From Pseudomonas pharyngis (lineage in GTDB: Bacteria; Pseudomonadota; Gammaproteobacteria; Pseudomonadales; Pseudomonadaceae): a stretch of 64,000 bases of DNA. The stretch covers positions 285,718 to 349,717 of the forward strand of contig NZ_BQID01000007.1 in the NCBI RefSeq assembly GCF_021602345.1, in the 5' to 3' direction. Below, one piece after another: positions 28,983 to 45,037 of this stretch (positions are counted from its first letter, which is position 1; each line of letters opens with the position of its first letter). The notes below the pieces were generated by a model that worked only from the letters and a program-made list of their open reading frames with translations, ran no database searches and was not told the DNA's origin. The position numbers and the translations under genes were made by a program.

Positions 28983-30320
28983 TCAGGCAGAAACTTCAGT
29001 TACCAGTTTTGCCAGTTCTTCGGCATAGCCACGAACCTGGATTTCGTCCTCGCCTTCGACCATCACACGTACCAGAGGCTCTGTCCCGGACTTGCGCAAA
29101 AGCACACGCCCGCGCCCCGCCATAGCCTGGGTTACGCGTGCGCTCGCCTCCTTGACAGCCGGGTGCTCCAGCGGGCTGTCGCCACCGCCGAAGCGCACGT
29201 TGATCAGCACTTGAGGACACTTACGCAGGGCCTGACGAGTTTGCGCCAGACCTTCGTTGCGTGTTTTCAATGCCATCAGCACCTGCAACGCCGCAATGAT
29301 CGCATCGCCAGTCGTCGTGTGGTTGAAGCAAACGACATGTCCGGAGTTCTCGCCCCCGACCAGCCAATCGCGCTCCAGCAATTCAGCAATCACATAGCGG
29401 TCGCCGACATTTGCACGCACAAAAGGAATACCCAGATCCGCCAGAGCCAACTCCAGGCCCAGATTGCTCATCAGCGTACCGACCACACCGCCCTGCAATT
29501 TGCCTCGCTCATACAGATCGCGCGCGATGATGAAAATCAGCTCGTCACCATCGACTATCGCCCCGGTGTGGTCGACCATCAGCACCCGATCACCATCACC
29601 ATCGAAGGCGATACCCAGATCCGCATGCTCGGACAACACCGCCGCCTGCAATTGCCCCATGTGCGTGGAGCCACAGTTGTCGTTGATATTCAGACCATTG
29701 GGCTGCGCGGACAGAACCACAACTTCGGCACCCAACTCACGGAATACGCTCGGCGCGACCTTGTAGGTAGCTCCGTGCGCGCAGTCGATGACAATCTTCA
29801 GTCCGGAAAAACTGGTGCCGGTCGGCACAGAGCTCTTGCAAAACTCGATATAGCGACCGGACGCATCATTGATTCGCGACACCTTGCCAATCTTGCTCGA
29901 CTCCACAACAGTCATTGGCGTATCGAGCAATTCCTCGATCATCAGTTCCAACTCATCGGGCAGCTTGGTGCCCTTGCCGGAGAAAAACTTGATGCCGTTA
30001 TCGTCATGCGGATTGTGCGATGCACTGATCACGATTCCGGCCTCAGCCTGGAATGTACGCGACAGGTAGGCGATGGCCGGAGTCGGCATCGGACCGAGCA
30101 GCATTACATCGGCGCCCGCCGATGTCAGGCCAGCCTCAAGTGCCGATTCGAACATGTAGCCGGAAATTCGCGTGTCCTTGCCGACCAGCACCTTGCAGGC
30201 ACCCATCTTGCGAAAGGCCATACCGGCAGCCCAGCCGAGCTTGAGCATGAAGTCCGGAGTGATCGGGTATTCCCCGACGCGACCACGAATCCCGTCGGTA
30301 CCAAAATATTTCTTGCTCAT
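28983..30320 (-). CDS. glmM: Phosphoglucosamine mutase
   Basis: A 445-residue phosphohexomutase converting glucosamine 6-phosphate to glucosamine 1-phosphate for UDP-GlcNAc, peptidoglycan and LPS. Active-site phosphoserine in [19 protein letters not shown], metal loop [12 protein letters not shown], sugar loop [10 protein letters not shown] and phosphate-binding [12 protein letters not shown] are intact. Start at [10 protein letters not shown] (30320). It follows folP by 16 bp, the common folP-glmM pairing. Confidence 0.98.
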   Translation of the reverse strand: MSKKYFGTDGIRGRVGEYPITPDFMLKLGWAAGMAFRKMGACKVLVGKDTRISGYMFESALEAGLTSAGADVMLLGPMPTPAIAYLSRTFQAEAGIVISASHNPHDDNGIKFFSGKGTKLPDELELMIEELLDTPMTVVESSKIGKVSRINDASGRYIEFCKSSVPTGTSFSGLKIVIDCAHGATYKVAPSVFRELGAEVVVLSAQPNGLNINDNCGSTHMGQLQAAVLSEHADLGIAFDGDGDRVLMVDHTGAIVDGDELIFIIARDLYERGKLQGGVVGTLMSNLGLELALADLGIPFVRANVGDRYVIAELLERDWLVGGENSGHVVCFNHTTTGDAIIAALQVLMALKTRNEGLAQTRQALRKCPQVLINVRFGGGDSPLEHPAVKEASARVTQAMAGRGRVLLRKSGTEPLVRVMVEGEDEIQVRGYAEELAKLVTEVSA

Positions 30321-30336
30321 AAGTGCTCCATCATTC

Positions 30337-31188
30337 TTATTCGGCTGATTCCACGGCTGCGAGCATTCGCACCACGTCCACCGTTTCCGCCACATCATGG
30401 ACGCGCAATATACGCGCGCCTTTCACCGATGCCAGTGCAGCCAGTGCCAAACCGCCATACAGACGCTCACCCACGGGGCGATTCAATGCATGGCCGATCA
30501 TGCTTTTGCGCGAAACGCCCACCAATAGCGGCCGCCCCAACGCATGCAGGGCTTCCATATGCTTGAACAAGCTTAGATTGTGCTGCAGGGTTTTGGCGAA
30601 GCCGAAGCCCGGATCAAGAATGATCCGCTCGGCCGGAATGCCTGCCTCCTCGCACTGAACCATGCGTTCGGCAAGAAACTCACCCACTTCCCGGGTGACA
30701 TCCTGATAACGCGGATCATCCTGCATATCGCCAGGCTCGCCGAGCATGTGCATCAGGCACACGGGCAATCCCGTGGCCGCCGCCGCATCAAGCGCGCCAT
30801 CCCGCCGTAGCGAACGAACGTCGTTGATCAAGCCAGCACCCAAACGCGCTGTTTCGCGCATGACCGCCGGAGTGGACGTATCGACCGATATGACCACATC
30901 CAGTTCGCGATTGATAAGCTCGACGACGGGAGCGACACGTTCCAGCTCCTCCAACGGAGAAACCGCCCGCGCGCCCGGGCGGGTCGACTCGCCGCCCACA
31001 TCGATCAGCGTTGCACCCGCCGCAACCATGGCTTCGGCATGACGCAAGGCCGCGTCGAGCTGGCTGTATCGGCCACCGTCGGAAAAAGAATCAGGAGTGA
31101 CATTGAGAATGCCCATGACATGCGTCCGGGCCAAATCAAGAACCCGGTTGCCGCAAGGCAACCGGGTCAGGGACTGTACAGAAGTCAT
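30337..31188 (-). CDS. folP: Dihydropteroate synthase
   Basis: A 283-residue TIM-barrel enzyme joining 6-hydroxymethyl-7,8-dihydropterin pyrophosphate and p-aminobenzoate, the sulfonamide target. Signature motifs: [48 protein letters not shown] and [10 protein letters not shown]. Start ATG at 31188 lies 8 bases after the ftsH stop with an AAGG site; longer frames reading into ftsH are not used. Confidence 0.97.
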   Translation of the reverse strand: MTSVQSLTRLPCGNRVLDLARTHVMGILNVTPDSFSDGGRYSQLDAALRHAEAMVAAGATLIDVGGESTRPGARAVSPLEELERVAPVVELINRELDVVISVDTSTPAVMRETARLGAGLINDVRSLRRDGALDAAAATGLPVCLMHMLGEPGDMQDDPRYQDVTREVGEFLAERMVQCEEAGIPAERIILDPGFGFAKTLQHNLSLFKHMEALHALGRPLLVGVSRKSMIGHALNRPVGERLYGGLALAALASVKGARILRVHDVAETVDVVRMLAAVESAE

Positions 31189-31196
31189 TTCAAACC

Positions 31197-33113
31197 TTAA
31201 ACGTCGGCAGCCGGACCGCCAATCGGTGTTTCCGGACGCTCGCCCTGAATGACAGGCGGTGTGCCAGTACCGGTGCCGCCCGACCAATCGCGAGGCTCGC
31301 GAGGTGTACGACCAGCCATGATGTCGTCGATCTGCTCGGCATCGATCGTCTCGTACTTCATCAGTGCATCCGCCATGGCATCGAGCTTGTCGCGGTTGTC
31401 CGTGAGGATCTGTTTGGCCGTGCCGTAGCACTGATCGATGATGCTGCGTACTTCAGAGTCGATCAGCTTGGCTGTCTCACCGGAGAAGCTGGCATTCTGA
31501 CCGCCACCGCCGCGACCGAGGAATACTTCCCCCTCTTCTTCGGCGTACATCAACGGACCGAGTTTTTCCGACAGACCCCACTTGGTCACCATGTTCCGCG
31601 CAATCTGACTCGCACGCATGATGTCGTTGGAAGCACCAGTCGTCACACCGTCAAAGCCCAAAGTCATCTCTTCAGCAATACGGCCGCCGTACAGCGAGCA
31701 GATCTGACTGATCAGCGCACGCTTGGACAGGCTGTAACGATCCTCTTCCGGCAGAAACATGGTCACACCCAACGCACGACCGCGAGGGATGATCGACACC
31801 TTGTAGACCGGATCATGCTCGGGCACGACGCGACCGACAATGGCGTGGCCTGCTTCGTGATAAGCGGTGTTCTGCTTTTCCTTCTCGGACATGACCATGG
31901 ATTTGCGCTCGGCGCCCATCATGATCTTGTCTTTGGCCAGTTCGAATTCTTTCATTTCGACGATGCGCTTACCGGCACGGGCAGCGAACAGCGAAGCCTC
32001 GTTGACCAGGTTCGCCAGGTCGGCGCCGGAGAAACCCGGAGTACCACGTGCGATAACAGCCGGAGCAACATCATCACCCATTGGCACTTTACGCATGTGA
32101 ACCTTGAGGATCTGCTCGCGACCACGGATGTCCGGCAAGCCGACCACCACCTGACGGTCGAAACGACCCGGACGCAGCAAAGCAGGGTCCAGCACGTCAG
32201 GACGGTTAGTCGCGGCGATGACGATGATGCCGTCGTTCATTTCGAAACCGTCCATCTCCACCAGTAACTGGTTGAGAGTCTGCTCGCGCTCGTCGTGACC
32301 GCCGCCCATACCGGCGCCACGATGGCGACCAACGGCGTCAATCTCGTCGATGAAGATGATGCATGGTGCGTGTTTCTTGGCCTGTTCGAACATGTCACGA
32401 ACGCGGCTGGCACCGACACCGACGAACATTTCGACGAAGTCGGAACCGGAAATGGTGAAGAACGGAACCTTGGCTTCGCCGGCAATCGCCTTGGCCAGCA
32501 AGGTTTTACCGGTACCCGGAGGACCAACCATCAGCACGCCGCGAGGAATGCGGCCGCCCAGGCGCTGGAACTTGCCCGGATCACGGAGGAACTCGACCAG
32601 TTCGCCCACTTCTTCCTTGGCTTCGTCGCAACCGGCAACGTCAGCCAGTGTGGTTTTCACCTGATCTTCGGACAGCAGACGCGCCTTGCTCTTGCCGAAG
32701 CTCATCGGCCCGCCCTTGCCGCCAGCGCCGCCCTGCATCTGGCGCATGAAGAACATGAACACCGCGATGATCACCAGGATCGGGAAGCTGGCTACCAGAA
32801 GCTGGGTCCAGATACTTTGCTGCTCAGGCTGCTTGCCTTCGACCACAACGTGGTTGTCGACCAGGTCGCCGATCAAGCCATTGTCCTGGATTGCCGGACG
32901 AATGGTCTTGAAGCTGTCGCCATCGTTGCGCTTGCCGGTAATCACGTAGCCGTCGACGGCCACGCGCTCGACCTTGCCATCCTTGACCTGCTGGATGAAG
33001 TCGGAATAGTTGAGGGTCTGCGGCTCGTTAGGGCTGGAGAAGTTGTTCATCACCGTCACCAGGACTGCCGCGATGATCAACCACAGGATCAGATTCTTTG
33101 CCATATCGTTCAA
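31197..33113 (-). CDS. ftsH: ATP-dependent zinc metalloprotease FtsH
   Basis: A 638-residue membrane AAA+ protease. TM1 ([15 protein letters not shown]), periplasmic domain, TM2 (~100-120, [15 protein letters not shown]), AAA module with Walker [13 protein letters not shown], Walker B IIFIDEID and [23 protein letters not shown], then the zinc site HEAGHAIVG and a C-terminal coiled region. It degrades misassembled membrane proteins, RpoH and LpxC. Start: TTG at 33113 has a GAGGG site 7 bases upstream; ATG at 33104 is the alternative, with a poorer site. No clear promoter seen in 33114-33306. Confidence 0.97.
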   Translation of the reverse strand: MNDMAKNLILWLIIAAVLVTVMNNFSSPNEPQTLNYSDFIQQVKDGKVERVAVDGYVITGKRNDGDSFKTIRPAIQDNGLIGDLVDNHVVVEGKQPEQQSIWTQLLVASFPILVIIAVFMFFMRQMQGGAGGKGGPMSFGKSKARLLSEDQVKTTLADVAGCDEAKEEVGELVEFLRDPGKFQRLGGRIPRGVLMVGPPGTGKTLLAKAIAGEAKVPFFTISGSDFVEMFVGVGASRVRDMFEQAKKHAPCIIFIDEIDAVGRHRGAGMGGGHDEREQTLNQLLVEMDGFEMNDGIIVIAATNRPDVLDPALLRPGRFDRQVVVGLPDIRGREQILKVHMRKVPMGDDVAPAVIARGTPGFSGADLANLVNEASLFAARAGKRIVEMKEFELAKDKIMMGAERKSMVMSEKEKQNTAYHEAGHAIVGRVVPEHDPVYKVSIIPRGRALGVTMFLPEEDRYSLSKRALISQICSLYGGRIAEEMTLGFDGVTTGASNDIMRASQIARNMVTKWGLSEKLGPLMYAEEEGEVFLGRGGGGQNASFSGETAKLIDSEVRSIIDQCYGTAKQILTDNRDKLDAMADALMKYETIDAEQIDDIMAGRTPREPRDWSGGTGTGTPPVIQGERPETPIGGPAADV

Positions 33114-33306
33114 TTAACTACCCTCTGAAGCAAGCTCCGCTACTGGCGCGCGCTTCGCATGATATTCACCGGCCTAACTTACTACATTACCTACAGCTCT
33201 GGCAGGCGCCGTCTGTAACCCTTTGTGAAACACTTTCTACACAATATTCGCTTATGCGCGCGGGGCGAAATACGAAAAACCTATCACCCCGCCAAAAAAC
33301 CTCGTT

Positions 33307-33936
33307 TTACTCGCTACGACCGCGGTAGCCCCATGCCAGCATATATTGCTCACGAGAGCTGCCACGAGAGGAGTCCGGCTTGATCATCTGGATCTTGTCG
33401 AACTTCTTGCGAGCATCCTTCAGGTAGACATCGAACCCTTCGCCCTGAAAAATCTTGATCACAAAATTGCCACCCGGCTTGAGTATCCGTTCCGCCAGAT
33501 CAAGCGCCAGCTCGCAAAGGAACATGGCTTTTGGCATGTCCACTTCAGGCGTACCACTCATATTGGGGGCCATATCGGAAATCACAAGGTCCACCTGCGA
33601 ATTACCCACAGCCTCAAGGATTTGAGCGAGCACTGCATCCTCGGTGAAGTCACCCTGGATGAAAGTCACGTCCGGGATGCTGTCCATTTCCAGGATGTCC
33701 GAGGCGATCAGTCGCCCCTGACCACCGATCAGCCGGCTGGTGACCTGCGACCAGCCGCCAGGCGCCGCGCCCAGGTCGACGACGTTCATGCCCGGACGGA
33801 TCAGTTTGTATTTCTCCTGGATCTCCAGAAGCTTGTAACTCGCACGCGAGCGGTAGCCATCCTTCTGCGCTTGCTTCACATAGGGATCATTGACATGTCT
33901 TTTCAGCCAACCAAGGCTTGTCTTGGAACGCGCCAT
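33307..33936 (-). CDS. rlmE: 23S rRNA (uridine2552-2'-O)-methyltransferase
   Basis: A 209-residue RrmJ/FtsJ SAM-dependent methyltransferase modifying U2552 in the 23S A loop, a late 50S assembly step. SAM motif [27 protein letters not shown] with the catalytic Asp, and [14 protein letters not shown] with catalytic Lys are visible. Divergent from yhbY over a shared palindromic promoter; upstream of ftsH as in many gammaproteobacteria. Confidence 0.98.
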   Translation of the reverse strand: MARSKTSLGWLKRHVNDPYVKQAQKDGYRSRASYKLLEIQEKYKLIRPGMNVVDLGAAPGGWSQVTSRLIGGQGRLIASDILEMDSIPDVTFIQGDFTEDAVLAQILEAVGNSQVDLVISDMAPNMSGTPEVDMPKAMFLCELALDLAERILKPGGNFVIKIFQGEGFDVYLKDARKKFDKIQMIKPDSSRGSSREQYMLAWGYRGRSE

Positions 33937-33991
33937 TGGGCACCTCGTTGATTAGGGTCGTGATTAATTGGGCGGATCCACGAGCCCTCGG

Positions 33992-34012
33992 GTAAAATGG
34001 CCGCCATTTTAC
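33992..34012. promoter_or_regulatory. Palindromic divergent promoter, rlmE / yhbY
   Basis: A 21-bp palindrome (GTAAAATGGC, one central base, GCCATTTTAC) places a TAAAAT -10 box on each strand. For rlmE (minus), CTGACC at 34029-34034 gives a -35 with 17-bp spacing. For yhbY (plus), only a weak TTGGGC (33968-33973, 19-bp spacing) is seen. The two polymerases could not bind at once, so expression of the two ribosome-assembly genes may be linked. Confidence 0.65.
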
Positions 34013-34037
34013 AGAATCCAGACGAAAGGGTCAGATT

Positions 34038-34346
34038 ATGCCGCTCACTCCAGAGCAGAAGAAACAGTACAAATCCATTGGTCACCACCTGAAACCAGTT
34101 CTGACTGTGGCTGACAACGGTTTGACTGAGGGTGTTTTAGCCGAACTCGAACGCGCATTGGCAGATCACGAGCTGATCAAGATCAAGCTCAACATCCTCG
34201 ATCGCGAGGCGCGCCTGGCGTCCGTTGCAGAGCTGTGCAAGACCGGCAAGGCCGATCTGGTTCAAGTCATCGGCAAGATGGCACTGATTTACCGCAAGAA
34301 CTTCAGCGTCAACAAGCAGCTGTCGAACGTCCATCGCTTCAAGTGA
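34038..34346 (+). CDS. yhbY: CRM-domain ribosome assembly RNA-binding protein
   Basis: A 102-residue YhbY/CRS1 domain protein (LTPEQKKQYKSIGHHLKPVLTVADNGLTEGVLAELERAL) with the GxxG-like RNA-binding loop replaced by a TGKADLVQVIGKMALIYRKN C-terminal segment typical of the family. Associates with pre-50S particles. Start 34038 follows AAAGGG. Convergent with the DUF4149-like gene. Confidence 0.95.
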   Translation: MPLTPEQKKQYKSIGHHLKPVLTVADNGLTEGVLAELERALADHELIKIKLNILDREARLASVAELCKTGKADLVQVIGKMALIYRKNFSVNKQLSNVHRFK

Positions 34347-34355
34347 TGGCAAGGG

Positions 34356-34775
34356 TCAAGGGTGTGCTTCGCGCACCCTGCCACTCCATCCCGGCACCGG
34401 CTGCAATACCAGCACCAACCCGGAAAAACCCAACACAAGAAAGCTGAACACCTGCCAGCGCTGCGCATCCGGCCAGCCGACACGCACTGCGACAAACATC
34501 GCACACGCATACAACGCCATCAGCAATACCTGCCCGCGAAAATCCCGCCATAGACTGGCAATGCCCTCGGCCTGTACCAGCACCAAAGCCTGAAATATCA
34601 CGCACGCGACGGCAAAACCCACTACCGCCACTTCAAACGTACTTGCAACCTCATCGATCAGCAGCGGAGCCAGGCCAATCTGACCCAGCACCGGCCGCAG
34701 ACCGAGGTGTACCAGCCACAGGCCACCGACCCACAACATCTGGGCCAGTTGCCAGAGCATCGCGCCCGCACGCAA
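34356..34775 (-). CDS. DUF4149-like membrane protein
   Basis: A ~139-residue inner-membrane protein with about four hydrophobic helices (AMLWQLAQMLWVGGLWLVHLGL; FEVAVVGFAVACVIFQALVLV; LLMALYACAMFVAVRVG; VFSFLVLGFSGLVLVLQ). It sits in the position of the small hypothetical gene between greA and yhbY in P. aeruginosa; family assignment to DUF4149 is from recognition. Start is uncertain: TTG at 34775 has GAGGGTGG upstream, ATG at 34760 is the alternative. Begins ~13 bp after greA, so likely cotranscribed. Confidence 0.78.
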   Translation of the reverse strand: MRAGAMLWQLAQMLWVGGLWLVHLGLRPVLGQIGLAPLLIDEVASTFEVAVVGFAVACVIFQALVLVQAEGIASLWRDFRGQVLLMALYACAMFVAVRVGWPDAQRWQVFSFLVLGFSGLVLVLQPVPGWSGRVREAHP

Positions 34776-34788
34776 CGGGCGCCCACCC

Positions 34789-35261
34789 TCAGATGTGACG
34801 GACTTCGACAATCTCGTACTCGATATCGCCACCTGGCGTTTTCACGACGACCGTATCGCCCTCTTCCTTGGCAATCAAGGCGCGGGCGATTGGCGAACCT
34901 ACCGAAATCTTGCCGAGCTTGATGTCCGCTTCGTCCTCACCCACGATCTGGTAAGTGACGCTTTCATCAGTCTCGACGTTGGCGATTTCGACGGTGGTGC
35001 CGAAAATCACTTTGCCGGTGTGCGGAATGGTCGTCACATCAATGATCACCGCGTTCTGCAGACGACCTTCGATATCACGGATCCGTGCCTCGACCATGCC
35101 TTGCTGTTCGCGGGCGGCATGGTATTCAGCGTTTTCCTTCAAGTCACCCAACTCGCGGGCCGTACCGATGTCCTGGCTGAGCTTCGGACGGACGACCTTG
35201 GTCAGGTGAGCATGCTCTTCTTCCAGGGCCTTGGAGCCCTGGACGGTCATTGGGTATTTAT

Positions 35262-35265
<4 letters not shown>
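34789..35265 (-). CDS. greA: Transcription elongation factor GreA
   Basis: A 158-residue secondary-channel factor that stimulates RNA cleavage in backtracked RNA polymerase. The N-terminal coiled coil ([39 protein letters not shown]) carries the tip acidic residues in [10 protein letters not shown], followed by the FKBP-like domain ([24 protein letters not shown]). Its ATG overlaps the carB stop by 4 bases (ATGA), so it is translationally coupled to carB. Confidence 0.98.
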
Positions 35266-38483
<3,218 letters not shown>

Positions 38484-38544
38484 GGGTTTGTCACTCAAAT
38501 CCGCAGGTCAGTCGGCAAGCCGTCTTGATCGATTTCTGAAGTCC

Positions 38545-38576
38545 CGAGGGGGCCGCCGGTTCCGGGGCCGCCCTCG
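38545..38576 (-). other. Hairpin in the carA-carB gap
   Basis: CGAGGG / CCCTCG flanks an inner palindrome CCGG-TT-CCGG and two GGGGCCGCC copies, giving a strong G/C-rich RNA fold with no T-run. I recall an extra gene at this site in P. aeruginosa; none is present here. Could set the carA:carB ratio. Confidence 0.5.
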
Positions 38577-38609
38577 AGGGGCTTCTCGCTACAGTCTCAA
38601 GGCGAGCGC

Positions 38610-39746
38610 TTAGCGTCGCTTGGCCATCTCGTTGATGAAGCGGTCAAACAGGGGGGCCACATCGTTCGGGCCCGGGCTCGCTTCAGGGTGACCCTGGAAG
38701 CTGAACGCGCTCTTGTCGGTACGCTCGATGCCTTGCAGGGTGCCGTCGAACAGCGATTTATGGATCGCGCGGACGTTGGCTGGCAGGGTCGCTTCGTCAA
38801 CCGCGAAACCGTGGTTCTGGCTGGTGATCATCACGACGCCAGTGTCCAGATCCTGAACCGGGTGGTTGGCACCGTGGTGGCCGTGGCCCATTTTCAGGGT
38901 CTTGGCGCCAGAGGCCAGAGCCAGCAGCTGGTGACCGAGGCAGATGCCGAAGACCGGAATTTCGGTTTCCAGCACTTCCTTGATGGCCTTGATCGCGTAG
39001 TCGCAAGGCTCCGGGTCACCAGGGCCGTTGGACAGGAACACGCCGTCCGGCTTCAGTGCGAGCACGTCGGCAGCCGGGGTTTGCGCCGGAACCACGGTCA
39101 CGCGGCAACCGCGCTCGACCAGCATGCGCAGGATGTTGACCTTGACGCCGTAGTCGTAGGCAACCACGTGATATGGCAGCTCGGAGGCTTCGATGGTCGC
39201 ATGGCTGTCGGTTTTCAGATCCCAGACAGTGGAGCGCCATTCGTATTGGGTCTTGGTGCTGACGACTTTCGCCAGGTCCATGCCCTTCAGGCCCGGGAAG
39301 CCTTGCGCAGCGGCGATGGCCGCCTCTTCGGAAATGTTGTCGCCGGCCATGATGCAGCCGTTCTGTGCGCCTTTTTCACGCAGGATGCGGGTCAGGCGGC
39401 GGGTGTCGATACCGGCGATCGCCACAACATTATTGGCTTTCAGGTAATCGGACAGGGACATCGTGTTACGCCAGTTGCTCGCTACCAGCGGCAGGTCACG
39501 GATGACCAGACCAGCGGACCAGACGCGGTCGGACTCGGCGTCTTCCGGCGTCGTGCCGGTGTTGCCGATGTGCGGGTAAGTCAGGGTAACGATCTGTTGG
39601 GCGTAGGAAGGATCGGTAAGGATTTCCTGATAGCCGGTCATTGCGGTGTTGAACACCACCTCACCAACGGCCTGACCGTCGGCTCCAATGGCTTCGCCGC
39701 GAAAAATGCTGCCATCAGCAAGGGCGAGTATGGCTGGCTTAGTCAA
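38610..39746 (-). CDS. carA: Carbamoyl-phosphate synthase small (glutaminase) subunit
   Basis: A 378-residue subunit that hydrolyses glutamine and channels ammonia to CarB. N-terminal domain [22 protein letters not shown]-terminal class I amidotransferase with nucleophile Cys in [16 protein letters not shown] and His/Glu in [15 protein letters not shown]. Start is TTG at 39746, preceded by GGGAGG with 6-base spacing; upstream MRYLREVF is not part of the family. First gene of carA-carB-greA. Confidence 0.97.
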   Translation of the reverse strand: MTKPAILALADGSIFRGEAIGADGQAVGEVVFNTAMTGYQEILTDPSYAQQIVTLTYPHIGNTGTTPEDAESDRVWSAGLVIRDLPLVASNWRNTMSLSDYLKANNVVAIAGIDTRRLTRILREKGAQNGCIMAGDNISEEAAIAAAQGFPGLKGMDLAKVVSTKTQYEWRSTVWDLKTDSHATIEASELPYHVVAYDYGVKVNILRMLVERGCRVTVVPAQTPAADVLALKPDGVFLSNGPGDPEPCDYAIKAIKEVLETEIPVFGICLGHQLLALASGAKTLKMGHGHHGANHPVQDLDTGVVMITSQNHGFAVDEATLPANVRAIHKSLFDGTLQGIERTDKSAFSFQGHPEASPGPNDVAPLFDRFINEMAKRR

Positions 39747-39791
39747 GAAGACCTCCCGTAAATAACGCATGAAAGGGCAATCGCAGGTTGT

Positions 39792-39829
39792 AAAAAAGCG
39801 GAGTGACGTATGGACACGTCACCCCGCTT
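39792..39829 (-). terminator. Terminator or attenuator between dapB and carA
   Basis: 14-bp stem AAGCGGAGTGACGT / ACGTCACCCCGCTT (one G-U pair in RNA), 6-base loop, six T on the minus strand. It ends 46 bp before the carA start, so it either terminates dapB transcripts or acts as a leader attenuator for carAB. Another 11-bp hairpin (39964-39990) lies right after dapB. Confidence 0.85.
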
Positions 39830-39853
39830 CTTCACTGAATTATTCTGCGCGCT

Positions 39854-39871
39854 TTTAGTGGACACACTAAA
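39854..39871. promoter_or_regulatory. Palindrome upstream of carA
   Basis: Perfect inverted repeat TTTAGTG-GACA-CACTAAA, an operator-like 18-mer in the carA leader upstream of the terminator. No regulator recognised. A weak promoter (TAGACC-17-TAAGCT on the minus strand) lies just upstream of it. Confidence 0.45.
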
Positions 39872-40002
39872 GCTGTAGCTTACAGAAAAAGGGATTTTTG
39901 GTCTACCGCCAATGAGGCCGAAAGGCCGGAGAATGCGACAGGGCGTCGCTCAGCGGATTGAAACCGGCACAAACAGGGCGTTTGCGCCGGATTCAGAACA
40001 TC

Positions 40003-40818
<816 letters not shown>

Positions 40819-41943
40819 TTACAGATCGCCGAAGAAGCGTTTCACACCGTCGAACCAACCGGTGGTTTTCGGGGAGTGGCTGTTGTCGTCCGCCAGGGAA
40901 CTGCGGAACTCTTCCAGCAATTCACGCTGACGACGGTTCAGATTGACCGGCGTCTCGACGGCCACACGACACATCAGGTCGCCCGCACCACCGCCACGCA
41001 CTGGCGCAACACCTTTACCGCGTACGCGGAACTGCTTGCCGGTCTGTGTCCCTTCCGGAATCTTCAATTTGACGCGACCGTCGAGGGTCGGAATTTCCAG
41101 CTCGCCACCCAGGGCCGCGTCGACAAAGCTGATCGGCACTTCGCAGAACAGGTGCTTGCCGTCACGCTGGAAGATGTCGTGTTCGCGGACGTTGATCACC
41201 ACGTACAGGTCGCCGGTCGGACCACCCTGAGTGCCCGCTTCGCCTTCGCCGGACAGACGAATGCGGTCACCAGTGTCGACACCGGCCGGCACTTTGACGG
41301 AGAGGGTTTTGTACTCTTCGACGCGACCGTCGCCGTGGCAGGAATCGCACGGATCGGAAATGATCTTGCCCTGGCCATGGCAGCGCGGGCAGGTCTGCTG
41401 CACCGAGAAGAAGCCTTGCTGCATACGCACCTGACCGATGCCGCCGCAAGTCGGGCAAGTCGATGGCGACGAGCCTTTCTTGGCGCCCGAACCGTCGCAT
41501 GGTTTGCAATTGACCAGCGTCGGAACGCGGATATTCACGGTCGTACCGCGTACCGCTTCTTCCAGGTTCAGCTCGAGGGTGTAACGCAAATCGCTGCCGC
41601 GCTGAGCGCCGCCACGGGAACCGCCGCGACCGCCACCGAAGAAGTCACTGAAGACATCACCGAAGATGTCGGAGAAGTTCTGACCGCCGAAGCCTGCACC
41701 GCCGCCGCCCATGCTCGGGTCGACGCCGGCATGACCGTACTGATCGTACGCTGCACGCTTGCTGGAATCGGACAGCACTTCGTAGGCTTCGTTGGCCTCC
41801 TTGAACAGATCTTCCGACGCCTTGTCACCGGGATTACGGTCCGGGTGGTGCTTCATCGCCAGACGGCGATAGGCCTTTTTCAGGTCTGCTTCGCTTGAGC
41901 CGCGCTCAACACCCAACACTTCGTAATAGTCACGCTTAGCCAT
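40819..41943 (-). CDS. dnaJ: Hsp40 co-chaperone DnaJ
   Basis: A 374-residue type I DnaJ: J domain with HPD at residues 33-35, Gly-rich region with [20 protein letters not shown], four zinc-binding repeats ([32 protein letters not shown]) and substrate-binding C-terminal domains. It delivers clients to DnaK and stimulates ATP hydrolysis. Start [10 protein letters not shown] at 41943; an in-frame upstream stretch to 42012 is not family sequence. It is separated from dnaK by ~455 bp that hold an inserted hairpin element. Confidence 0.97.
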   Translation of the reverse strand: MAKRDYYEVLGVERGSSEADLKKAYRRLAMKHHPDRNPGDKASEDLFKEANEAYEVLSDSSKRAAYDQYGHAGVDPSMGGGGAGFGGQNFSDIFGDVFSDFFGGGRGGSRGGAQRGSDLRYTLELNLEEAVRGTTVNIRVPTLVNCKPCDGSGAKKGSSPSTCPTCGGIGQVRMQQGFFSVQQTCPRCHGQGKIISDPCDSCHGDGRVEEYKTLSVKVPAGVDTGDRIRLSGEGEAGTQGGPTGDLYVVINVREHDIFQRDGKHLFCEVPISFVDAALGGELEIPTLDGRVKLKIPEGTQTGKQFRVRGKGVAPVRGGGAGDLMCRVAVETPVNLNRRQRELLEEFRSSLADDNSHSPKTTGWFDGVKRFFGDL

Positions 41944-42010
41944 AAGTTCTTCATACTCTTGAGGACGTTCGGCAAATCCCTCCTGAGCTTCGCCAAACTC
42001 GTTGAGCCCC

Positions 42011-42039
42011 AATACAGGCCCGGACCCAACTCACGTCAA
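42011..42039 (-). promoter_or_regulatory. Candidate promoter for dnaJ
   Basis: On the minus strand TTGACG (42034-42039), 17-bp spacer, TGTATT (42011-42016). It would let dnaJ-dapB be transcribed apart from dnaK, useful because an element separates the two chaperone genes. Confidence 0.5.
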
Positions 42040-42122
42040 TTCAACGATCCTGGTCTTTGGTTCATGCGGTATTTGCGGCGCGAAAAGCAGGAGCATTCCC
42101 GGCCATACCGCCAGCACCCTGG

Positions 42123-42281
42123 GGCGGACTGAATGACTTGTTCGTTAGGCAATTTCGATGCCTGAGCACCATACCCTGCGTTGCTGCTCCCCCCCATAGC
42201 GCGCTATGAGTCGTCGCAGCGCCTTGGTTATGGAGCCCAGTCATCTGAACTTGCTCTAACGAACAAGTCACTCAATCCGCC
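42123..42281. repeat. MITE-like inverted-repeat element between dnaJ and dnaK
   Basis: Two 26-bp inverted repeats (42123-42148 and 42256-42281; 24 of 26 match, each containing TGACTTGTTCGTTAG) enclose ~107 bp with no open frame. The centre has a perfect 14-bp palindrome CATAGCGCGCTATG (42195-42208) and further weak self-complementarity, so the ~159-bp unit can fold end to end. It resembles the hairpin repeat families and IS-derived MITEs of P. fluorescens. No target duplication was identified with confidence. Confidence 0.65.
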
Positions 42282-42324
42282 GTTGTCGCATGCTGTAAAA
42301 ATTCGCGTATTCCAGATACGCCAA

Positions 42325-42344
42325 CGCGGGAGCAAGCTCCCGCG
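42325..42344. repeat. GCGGGAGC hairpin downstream of dnaK
   Basis: Perfect 9-bp repeat CGCGGGAGC / GCTCCCGCG with AA between, the GTGGGAGC-type pseudomonad palindrome, 55 bp after the dnaK stop. It may end or stabilise dnaK mRNA; there is no T-run. Confidence 0.65.
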
Positions 42345-42398
42345 CGGCGACATCCTACCAGTCACCGCCGCAAGGCAGTCAACCGGGCGACCAACAAC

Positions 42399-44312
<1,914 letters not shown>

Positions 44313-44391
44313 GTTCACTCTCCCGAAACTTTGGATTTTTTTGCCGCAGCAGTGGTGGCTAACTGCGGTAATACTTAAACGCTTGACTTCT

Positions 44392-44419
44392 AAATGGGGG
44401 CCTTGCGGCTAATTTCAAG
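44392..44419 (-). promoter_or_regulatory. sigma-32 heat-shock promoter of dnaK
   Basis: Minus strand: CTTGAAA (44413-44419), 13-bp spacer, CCCCATTT (44392-44399), an almost perfect RpoH promoter. The -35 box overlaps the grpE stop codon. Confidence 0.88.
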
Positions 44420-44984
44420 CCTTCTCGTCAATCGAAGGCGAAACTGGCGCCGGCGCCTTGCTGACCACGACCATCGCCGGACGCAGCAGGCGACCGTTGA
44501 GCTGGTAGCCCTTCTGGAACACCTTCAGAATGCTGTTCGGCTCCAGGACATCACTTTCCTGCATGGCCATTGCCTGATGTTCCACGGCGTTGAACGGTTC
44601 GCCTTCCTGCGGGCTGACAGCTACAAGCTGATAACGCGTGAGGGTGTCGTGAAACATTTTCAGGGTCAGCTCGATGCCTTCGCGCATCGGACGGATGCTT
44701 TCGTCATCCGGGCTCGACAGCTCGAGGCCGCGCTCCAGGCTGTCGACGATCGGCAGCAGGTCGCCGGCGAATTTTTCCAGCGCAAACTTGTGCGCCTTTT
44801 CGACATCCTGCTCGGCACGGCGGCGGACGTTCTGCAGATCGGCAGCTACGCGCAGCGATTGATCCTGCGCGGCGGCCAATTGCTCTTCGAGCACTTGTAC
44901 ACGGGTCGCCAGGTCATCACCCGAAGTCTCGGGCGCCTGATTGGCTTCTGGGTTTTGCGTATCTACTGTCTGTTCGTCAGCCAT
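44415..44984 (-). CDS. grpE: Nucleotide exchange factor GrpE
   Basis: A 189-residue dimeric exchange factor for DnaK. An acidic N-terminus and long coiled coil ([63 protein letters not shown]) precede the beta-wing domain ([30 protein letters not shown]). First gene of grpE-dnaK, under its own sigma-32 promoter. Confidence 0.98.
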   Translation of the reverse strand: MADEQTVDTQNPEANQAPETSGDDLATRVQVLEEQLAAAQDQSLRVAADLQNVRRRAEQDVEKAHKFALEKFAGDLLPIVDSLERGLELSSPDDESIRPMREGIELTLKMFHDTLTRYQLVAVSPQEGEPFNAVEHQAMAMQESDVLEPNSILKVFQKGYQLNGRLLRPAMVVVSKAPAPVSPSIDEKA

Positions 44985-45037
44985 AGAATTCTCCTTTCAA
45001 TATCGTCCGCGAGTTCGATTCGCGCTTCTGCCCCGGT

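Noticed and set aside
42145-42260. Integron attC-like core sites (GTTAGGC and CTAAC) in the dnaJ-dnaK gap
   Set aside because: The motifs point outward from the centre, opposite to an attC site, and there is no cassette array or integron integrase nearby.
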